DNA from: JAIEPW01 sp964406035
Lineage (GTDB): Bacteria > Acidobacteriota > Terriglobia > Bryobacterales > Bryobacteraceae
Direction: 5' to 3'
NCBI GenBank assembly: GCA_964406035.1
Contig: CAYOQB010000001.1
Span: forward strand, 1-64,000
DNA: 64,000 nucleotides
The position numbers and the translations under genes are program-made. This document shows positions 59,470 to 64,000 of the stretch, piece by piece (position 1 is the stretch's first letter; the number at the start of each line of letters is the position of its first letter). The notes beneath the pieces are model-generated. The model searched no databases. It saw only the letters and a program-made list of their open reading frames with translations, and had not been told where the DNA came from.

Positions 59470-59811
59470 TCAGCGTTCAAACGCCGGTGCGGCCGAGGCC
59501 GCCGCCCGAGCTTTCCTTTCGAAGTGGCTCTCGCGCATCACCTGGGCGACCTCCATGTCGTAGTATTCGTACCACTGCTCGCGCCCTTTCTGCTGCGTCA
59601 GCGCATGCTCCGGGTGCCGCCTCCAGGCTTCCAGCGTTTCGGCGCTTTCCCAGTAGACCAGCGTCAGCCGCTCGCCTTCTGTACCGTTATAGGAGCGATA
59701 GTCTAGAAAACCAGGCATTTGGCGTGCCAGCGACATCATTTCCTCGCCGGCGGCCTGAAAGTCCTGGCCGGCCGCGGCCGTGAGCTTGGAGCGAAAAATC
59801 ACGATTACCAT
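59470..59811 (-). CDS. Antibiotic biosynthesis monooxygenase (ABM) domain protein
   Basis: 113 residues, dimeric ferredoxin-like ABM fold: MVIVIFRSKLTAAAGQDFQA, MMSLARQMPGFLDYRSYNGT and LTLVYWESAETLEAWRRHPE, with HALTQQKGREQWYEYYDMEV. ABM proteins are cofactor-free oxygenases or heme-handling/stress proteins. Single gene. Its C-terminus carries an Ala-rich tail. Substrate unknown. Confidence 0.92.
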   Translation of the reverse strand: MVIVIFRSKLTAAAGQDFQAAGEEMMSLARQMPGFLDYRSYNGTEGERLTLVYWESAETLEAWRRHPEHALTQQKGREQWYEYYDMEVAQVMRESHFERKARAAASAAPAFER

Positions 59812-59972
59812 GCTTCTCCTATTACGCTGAAGAGCCGCAATCGTCTCTGCCGGGCGCGTACGAATTCGTCAAGCGATTCTCAAATCCGAACACAACCTTT
59901 CCCCCTCACTCCGGTAAGCCCTTGCGAATCTTAGAGTTCTGGTTGGATCTCGGGTTGCACCCGTTTGCCGTC

Positions 59973-62408
59973 ATGCACTCCCTTGCTCAGGACCTCCGGC
60001 AAAGCGCGCGAACATTGATCAAGCAGCCAGGATTCTCGTTGCTGGTGATTCTCACCCTCGCCCTGGGAATCGGCGCCAATACGGCGATCTTCAGCGTGAT
60101 CAACGCGCTGATCCTGAACCCGCCGGAGTTCGTGGAAGCCAGCCGCGTGGCCGCCATTTGGCGCAGCCCCAAGGACCGCCGCGTCGAAAACCATATCTCG
60201 TATCTGGAACTCCGCGACTGGCAGCAGCGGGGCCGCGCCTTCGAGTCGATCGCCGGCTACAAGACGCAGAGCTTCGTGATCCAGGGCGAGGACCGCGCGG
60301 AGAGCGTCCCGGGACTGCGGGTCACTTCCAACTTCCTATCCTTGTTGCGGATGCAAGTCATCCGCGGGCGTGATTTCCGCCCGGAAGACGAACCGCGCAA
60401 CGCGCCGCCGGTGGTGCTGTTGGGCCATTCCTATTGGAAGGACAGGCTGAACGGCGACGAGGCGGCGGTGGGCCGGGAACTGGTTTTGAACGGCCGCGCG
60501 TTCACCGTGATCGGCGTCCTTCCGCGGGAATTCCGCTTCCCCATTGCGCCCAATAGCGATGCGTTGCTCACCACGGTGGCTGGGGAAGGAAGGAATCTGG
60601 AAGAGCGCGGCGCTCAGGTTCTTCGCGCCGTGGGACGCTTGCGTCCCGGTGTTCCGCTGGAACAGGCGCAATCGGAGTTTCGCGCCATCTCCGCCGGCTT
60701 GGAGAAGGAACATCCGCAACACAGCAAAGATGTCTCCGCCATCGTTGTTCCCGTTGACGAGCACATCGTCGGACCCGCCATCCGGCAGGCACTGTGGCTG
60801 CTTCTGGGTGCAGTGGCATTGCTGCTGCTGATCGCTTGCACGAACGTCACCAACCTCCTTTTGGCGCGATCCGCGGTGCGCCAGCGGGAGCTGGCCATAC
60901 GCGCGGCCCTCGGCGCCGGAGGCTGGCGGCTGACGCGGCTGCTGCTCAGCGAAGGTCTTCTGCTTTCCGCCGTGGCGGGGATGGCGGGACTGCTGCTGGC
61001 GGCCTGGAGCATGGCCGCCATTCAGGCTTACGGGGGCAGCCAGTTGCCCCGCATCACGGAGTTGCAGGTGGACGGCCGGGTCCTGGCGTTCACCGCGCTG
61101 GTGTCGCTGCTGACCGCGCTGCTCTTCAGCGTGGTTCCCGTGGTCCGCGCCGCTCGGCCGGACGTTCACGAAGTGCTCAAGTCAGGCTCGAAAAGCTCTT
61201 CGGCAGGAACAGGAGCGCGGCTGTGGCAGGATTCGCTGGTGGTCGCCGAGGTGGCCCTGGGCCTGGTGCTGCTCGCCGGCGCCGGCCTCATGATCCGCAG
61301 CTTCAGCCAGTTGGTAAATGTGGACCCCGGTTTCGACCCGCGCAACGTGCTGATGGGGCGCATCAGCCTGACCAGGCCCGTATACTCGGATTCCGGCGAA
61401 AGGGCGCGGTTCCTCCAGCAGACGCTCGATCGCCTGCGGGCCCTGCCGGGCGTCGAAAGCGCCGCGCTCGTGGCCCCCATGCCGTTCAGCGGAGGCAACG
61501 TCGCGGGCGACTTCCGCATCGAAGGCGCGCCGCCGCCGCGCCCCGGCGACGAGCCGATGGCGGCGATCCGCAGCGTGACTCCGGAGTACTTCGCCGCCAT
61601 TCGCATCCCGCTTCGCCGCGGCCGCTACTTCACGCCGCGCGACCGCCGCGGAGCGCCAGGCGTTGCGATCATTAACGAAGCACTTGCCCGGCAATACTTC
61701 CCGAATGAAGACCCCGTGGGCCGGCGCATCTCCAACATCGGCGCGAATCAGAATGAGGGCGATCCCAAGACCTGGGAAATCGCCGGTGTCGTGGGGGACG
61801 TTCGTCACGGCAGCCTGACCGCGGCCGCCGAGCCCGAGATCTACCTGCCCTTCGAGCAAAACACCTGGAACTGGGGCAACTTCCTGGTGAGGACCTCGGG
61901 CGATCCCGCGGCGCTGAGCCGCGCGTTCACCGATGCCATTCGCTCCGGTGACAAGACCGTGCTGATCACCCGGGTGCAGCCCCTTCCTCAAGCCATCGCC
62001 AATTCGGTGTCGCGCTCGCGGTTCTACACGTTCCTGTTCGCGCTCTTTGGCGTCGTAGCCATCGTGCTCACCTTGTCCGGTATCTATGGCGTGATCTCGT
62101 ACACGGTTTCCCGCCAGACACGCGAGATCGGAATCCGGGTAGCGCTGGGCGCCCGGTCGGAGAGCGTGTTCCGGCTGGTGGCGGGGAGAGGACTGCTGCT
62201 TACGCTGGCGGGGATCGGACTCGGCTTGGCGGGAGCCCTGGGCGTCTCTCGATTTATGGAGTCGCTCCTGTTCCAGGTCCGCGCCACGGATCCGCTGACC
62301 TTCGCCGCGGTGGCCGTGGCGCTGCTGCTGGTAGGACTGGCGGCCAGCGCGCTTCCCGCGATGCGCGCCGCCCGCGTCGATCCTATTGTCGCGCTACGCG
62401 CTGAATAG
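59973..62408 (+). CDS. ADOP-type MacB/FtsX-like ABC transporter permease
   Basis: About 811 residues from ATG 59973 (a TTG at 59922 would add 17). It starts HSLAQDLRQSARTLIKQPGF, the core of acidobacterial duplicated orphan permeases, then LALGIGANTAIFSVINALIL. It has two MacB periplasmic-core plus FtsX halves: first half TM ~20-45, core ~60-265, TMs ~285-410; second half LVVAEVALGLVLLAGAGLMI, core, and LFGVVAIVLTLSGIYGVISY, with VARGRGLLLTLAGI-type end helices. No ATP-binding gene is adjacent, hence 'orphan'. Probable role is in extrusion or lipoprotein/toxin transport; the N-terminal prefix domain is absent. Confidence 0.92.
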   Translation: MHSLAQDLRQSARTLIKQPGFSLLVILTLALGIGANTAIFSVINALILNPPEFVEASRVAAIWRSPKDRRVENHISYLELRDWQQRGRAFESIAGYKTQSFVIQGEDRAESVPGLRVTSNFLSLLRMQVIRGRDFRPEDEPRNAPPVVLLGHSYWKDRLNGDEAAVGRELVLNGRAFTVIGVLPREFRFPIAPNSDALLTTVAGEGRNLEERGAQVLRAVGRLRPGVPLEQAQSEFRAISAGLEKEHPQHSKDVSAIVVPVDEHIVGPAIRQALWLLLGAVALLLLIACTNVTNLLLARSAVRQRELAIRAALGAGGWRLTRLLLSEGLLLSAVAGMAGLLLAAWSMAAIQAYGGSQLPRITELQVDGRVLAFTALVSLLTALLFSVVPVVRAARPDVHEVLKSGSKSSSAGTGARLWQDSLVVAEVALGLVLLAGAGLMIRSFSQLVNVDPGFDPRNVLMGRISLTRPVYSDSGERARFLQQTLDRLRALPGVESAALVAPMPFSGGNVAGDFRIEGAPPPRPGDEPMAAIRSVTPEYFAAIRIPLRRGRYFTPRDRRGAPGVAIINEALARQYFPNEDPVGRRISNIGANQNEGDPKTWEIAGVVGDVRHGSLTAAAEPEIYLPFEQNTWNWGNFLVRTSGDPAALSRAFTDAIRSGDKTVLITRVQPLPQAIANSVSRSRFYTFLFALFGVVAIVLTLSGIYGVISYTVSRQTREIGIRVALGARSESVFRLVAGRGLLLTLAGIGLGLAGALGVSRFMESLLFQVRATDPLTFAAVAVALLLVGLAASALPAMRAARVDPIVALRAE

Positions 62409-62430
62409 CAAGCTGCGTCAGAATAGTGGG

Positions 62431-63084
62431 ATGCTGCCTGGCCGAGCCCTCGCGCTGCTCCTGCTTTCCACTTCGGGAGCGCTTTTCGCCCAAGACCGCA
62501 ACTCACCGCGGGGGCGCGCCGGGGAGTTCGACTACTACGTCCTGAGCTTGTCCTGGTCACCTGAGTATTGCGCTGGACCAAACGGGGGACGCGACACGAC
62601 GCAATGCGGCGAACATCGCCAGTTTGGGTTCATCACCCATGGCCTGTGGCCGCAGTATGAGCGGGGCGGTTGGCCGCAATTTTGTTCGGCCGAGCGCATG
62701 GATAACCGCCTGATTGACGGGCTGCTTCCGCTGATGCCGAGCCCGCGGCTCATCCGGCATGAGTGGTCCAAGCACGGCACCTGTTCCGGGTTCGACAGCA
62801 CGGGATACTTCCGGCTGGTCCGCAAAGCCTATGAGTCGGTGGGCATTCCCCAGCGGTATCGACAGCCCGGGGACGCCATCCGGCAGAGTCCGGCGGAATT
62901 GCGAGCCGCGTTCCGCGCCGAAAATCGCGCTCTTCCGGAAGACGGCTTCGCGGTCTATTGCAGCGGGCGGTTCCTGAGCGAGGTGCGGATCTGCCTGGAC
63001 AAGGATCTAAAGCCGCGACCGTGCGGCAGCGGCATTCGCGACGGCTGCCGCGCGCCGGAACTGATCGTGCGGCCGGTGCGGTGA
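62431..63084 (+). CDS. Secreted RNase T2
   Basis: 217 residues from ATG 62431. Signal peptide (~1-20, ALALLLLSTSGALFA). RNase T2 signatures: YYVLSLSWSPEYCAGPNGG, FITHGLWPQYERGG (CAS1, HGLWP) and RHEWSKHGTCSGF (CAS2, HEWxKHGTC), with both catalytic His and a Glu present. It hydrolyses RNA through 2',3'-cyclic nucleotides in the periplasm or outside. Length normal (about 210-240). An upstream open frame to 62386 overlaps the permease end and is not coding. Confidence 0.95.
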   Translation: MLPGRALALLLLSTSGALFAQDRNSPRGRAGEFDYYVLSLSWSPEYCAGPNGGRDTTQCGEHRQFGFITHGLWPQYERGGWPQFCSAERMDNRLIDGLLPLMPSPRLIRHEWSKHGTCSGFDSTGYFRLVRKAYESVGIPQRYRQPGDAIRQSPAELRAAFRAENRALPEDGFAVYCSGRFLSEVRICLDKDLKPRPCGSGIRDGCRAPELIVRPVR

Positions 63085-63103
63085 CAACTGATATTCTGAA
63101 GCC

Positions 63104-63316
63104 GTGGAGAAGCTCGACAAGTTTCGCGTGGACCGGACAGTGATGGAAGTCGGCAAGGTTTCCGACCGGCACAGCGACCGCGAATACTGGCTGTCGAAGA
63201 CGATCCAAGAAAGACTGGAAGCCCTCGAAATGCTGAGGCAGCTCGCCTATGGGTATGATGCGGCTACCGCCAGACTTCAGCGAGATCTTGAGGTTGTTAA
63301 ACGCCAACGACGCTGA
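63104..63316 (+). CDS. Small partner of nucleotidyltransferase
   Basis: 70 residues from GTG 63104: MEKLDKFRVDRTVMEVGKVS, then REYWLSKTIQERLEALEML and YGYDAATARLQRDLEVV. Similar short proteins with the MxKLDKFR...YWxSKTxxERLEAxExxRQ pattern are found just before AbiEii/MNT-type nucleotidyltransferase genes, as here. It overlaps the next gene by 68 bp in another frame, so the two are coupled and may form a toxin-antitoxin-like or regulatory pair. Function not established. Confidence 0.75.
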   Translation: MEKLDKFRVDRTVMEVGKVSDRHSDREYWLSKTIQERLEALEMLRQLAYGYDAATARLQRDLEVVKRQRR

Positions 63317-63695
63317 GTATCCGCTGGTGGGTGGCTTTGCCGTGAACGTCCACGGTTACTCCCGCAGCACCGGCGACATCACCGTGTGGGTCGATCCTTC
63401 CGCCGAAAATGCGGGTCGCGTCGCCGCCGCCCTTCGAGACTTCGGCTTCCCGAATGCCACGCCCGCGTTGTTCACCGAGCCGGATCAAATCGTGCGAATG
63501 GGGGTGCCGCCGCTCCGTATTGAGATGCTGACCGGGATTGACGGCGTGAAGTTTGATTCATGCTATCAGCGGCGCATCTCCGTGCGAACTGAGAATATCG
63601 AGATGCCAGTGATTCGTCTGGAGGACCTGATCGCGAATAAGAAAGCTGCGGGGCGGCCTAAAGACCTCGCCGATTTGGACGAATTGGAAACCTGA
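63249..63695 (+). CDS. AbiEii/MNT-like nucleotidyltransferase with altered active site
   Basis: 148 residues (or 145 from ATG 63258). PDFSEILRLLNANDAEYPLV, GGFAVNVHGYSRSTGDITVW, then VRMGVPPLRIEMLTGIDGVK and RLEDLIANKKAAGRPKDLAD, an arrangement typical of the pol-beta-like nucleotidyltransferases of AbiEii/MNT systems. The active-site carboxylate pair normally reads TGDIDVW; here it is TGDITVW, so the second Asp is replaced by Thr. The enzyme may be inactive or altered. Coupled to the 70-residue gene. Confidence 0.85.
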   Translation: MGMMRLPPDFSEILRLLNANDAEYPLVGGFAVNVHGYSRSTGDITVWVDPSAENAGRVAAALRDFGFPNATPALFTEPDQIVRMGVPPLRIEMLTGIDGVKFDSCYQRRISVRTENIEMPVIRLEDLIANKKAAGRPKDLADLDELET

Positions 63696-63703
63696 AATGA
63701 TCA

Positions 63704-63745
63704 ACGGCGGGGACTCGTGTGGAGAACACGAGAGAACCCCGCCGT
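63704..63745. terminator. Bidirectional terminator
   Basis: ACGGCGGGG (63704-63712) and CCCCGCCGT (63737-63745) form a perfect 9-bp outer stem, with an inner stem CTCGTGT (63714-63720) / ACACGAG (63726-63732). It sits between convergent genes; CTTCT follows on the plus strand. Confidence 0.8.
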
Positions 63746-63764
63746 CTTCTCTGGGAGAACTAGG

Positions 63765-64000
63765 TTACTCTTGCCCGCCGATCGCGGGATTCACGGTTCG
63801 CGGATCCACCGGCGTGATGTAGGTGAACCAGCCCAGCATCATTTCTTCCCACGTCTGCGGACCGAAGCGCACTTCCTTGGTCGGATCCGGGTTGTACTTG
63901 TTGTTCGGCGAATTGTCGAAGTGCGCCACGCATTCGATGCGCGATCCCTTCGGCAGGAGCAACGGCTCCTTCAACTCATACGTCAACTGCCAGTTGAAGT
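63765..64000 (-). CDS. C-terminus of an exported copper-monooxygenase/cytochrome-linked-type protein (5' end outside window)
   Basis: The minus-strand frame is open from the right edge to the stop at 63765 (about 78 codons). The last residues are FNWQLTYELKEPLLLPKGSR, IECVAHFDNSPNNKYNPDPT and GPQTWEEMMLGWFTYITPVD. These resemble the C-terminal part of planctomycete/acidobacterial proteins with a copper type II ascorbate-dependent monooxygenase-like C-domain, often fused to redoxin or cytochrome c domains. Only this end is present, so the call is tentative. The ATG at 63986 is internal. Confidence 0.75.
   Translation of the reverse strand, partial: FNWQLTYELKEPLLLPKGSRIECVAHFDNSPNNKYNPDPTKEVRFGPQTWEEMMLGWFTYITPVDPRTVNPAIGGQE

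Overview
The window is high-GC (about 65%) bacterial chromosome, most likely from an acidobacterium of the Solibacter/Bryobacter lineage (Bryobacterales). Four lineage-typical protein types support this: a TonB-dependent receptor with an N-terminal carboxypeptidase-regulatory-like domain, a VWFA-related protein of the acidobacterial type, a sugar dehydrogenase ending in the Solibacter-type C-terminal domain (TIGR03437-like), and an ADOP-type MacB/FtsX permease. This is family recognition by eye; no search was run. Two 10-N runs (27327-27336 and 44420-44429) show that it is a scaffold.

Layout. 1-7.8 kb, minus strand: a TPR lipoprotein-like gene, a KTSC-like small gene, DAHP synthase (aroF), a membrane-anchored unknown, a PfkB sugar kinase and a TonB receptor running off the left edge. 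7.9-15.4 kb: miaA, a small secreted protein, a TolB/TPR protein, a YceI protein, a carboxypeptidase-regulatory repeat protein, a ParDE-like toxin-antitoxin pair, the RNase P RNA (rnpB, minus), a short GntR regulator whose stop codon lies in the rnpB -10 box, and a divergent VOC/glyoxalase protein. 15.5-21.1 kb: a tiny secreted six-cysteine peptide coupled to a secreted unknown, a basic low-complexity protein, and a giant OmpA/collagen-like/barrel/PKD/Ig-like fusion.

21.1-26.5 kb holds the most interesting locus: a compact type III-A CRISPR effector operon (csm1/cas10-csm2-csm3-csm4-csm5). Its Cas10 keeps the GGDD cyclase palm but begins at the first palm domain, with no HD nuclease. There is no cas6, no cas1/cas2, no recognisable CRISPR array and no CARF effector in the window. 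The 442-bp space upstream is full of nested inverted repeats.

26.5-38.2 kb: a PQQ/cytochrome c dehydrogenase interrupted by an N run, the tightly coupled valS-nadC-birA-unknown operon, recQ, an arsR-arsC-arsM arsenic operon divergent from recQ, and tdh. 38.2-48.1 kb: a VWFA protein, a membrane dipeptidase, and a c-di-AMP/cell-wall operon (cdaA-ybbR-glmM) extended by a DUF1080 protein and a histone-deacetylase-like protein, then a PadR-membrane protein-SRPBCC operon, a DUF2905 protein and a xylose-isomerase-family enzyme. 48.1-64 kb: an S41 protease homolog with a Ser-to-Gly change at the expected nucleophile, a sugar dehydrogenase, a PQQ-like propeller, an ANL enzyme, a hybrid histidine kinase, an APC permease with a DECR-like SDR, an ABM monooxygenase, an ADOP permease, a secreted RNase T2, a nucleotidyltransferase pair and the C-terminus of a protein leaving the right edge.
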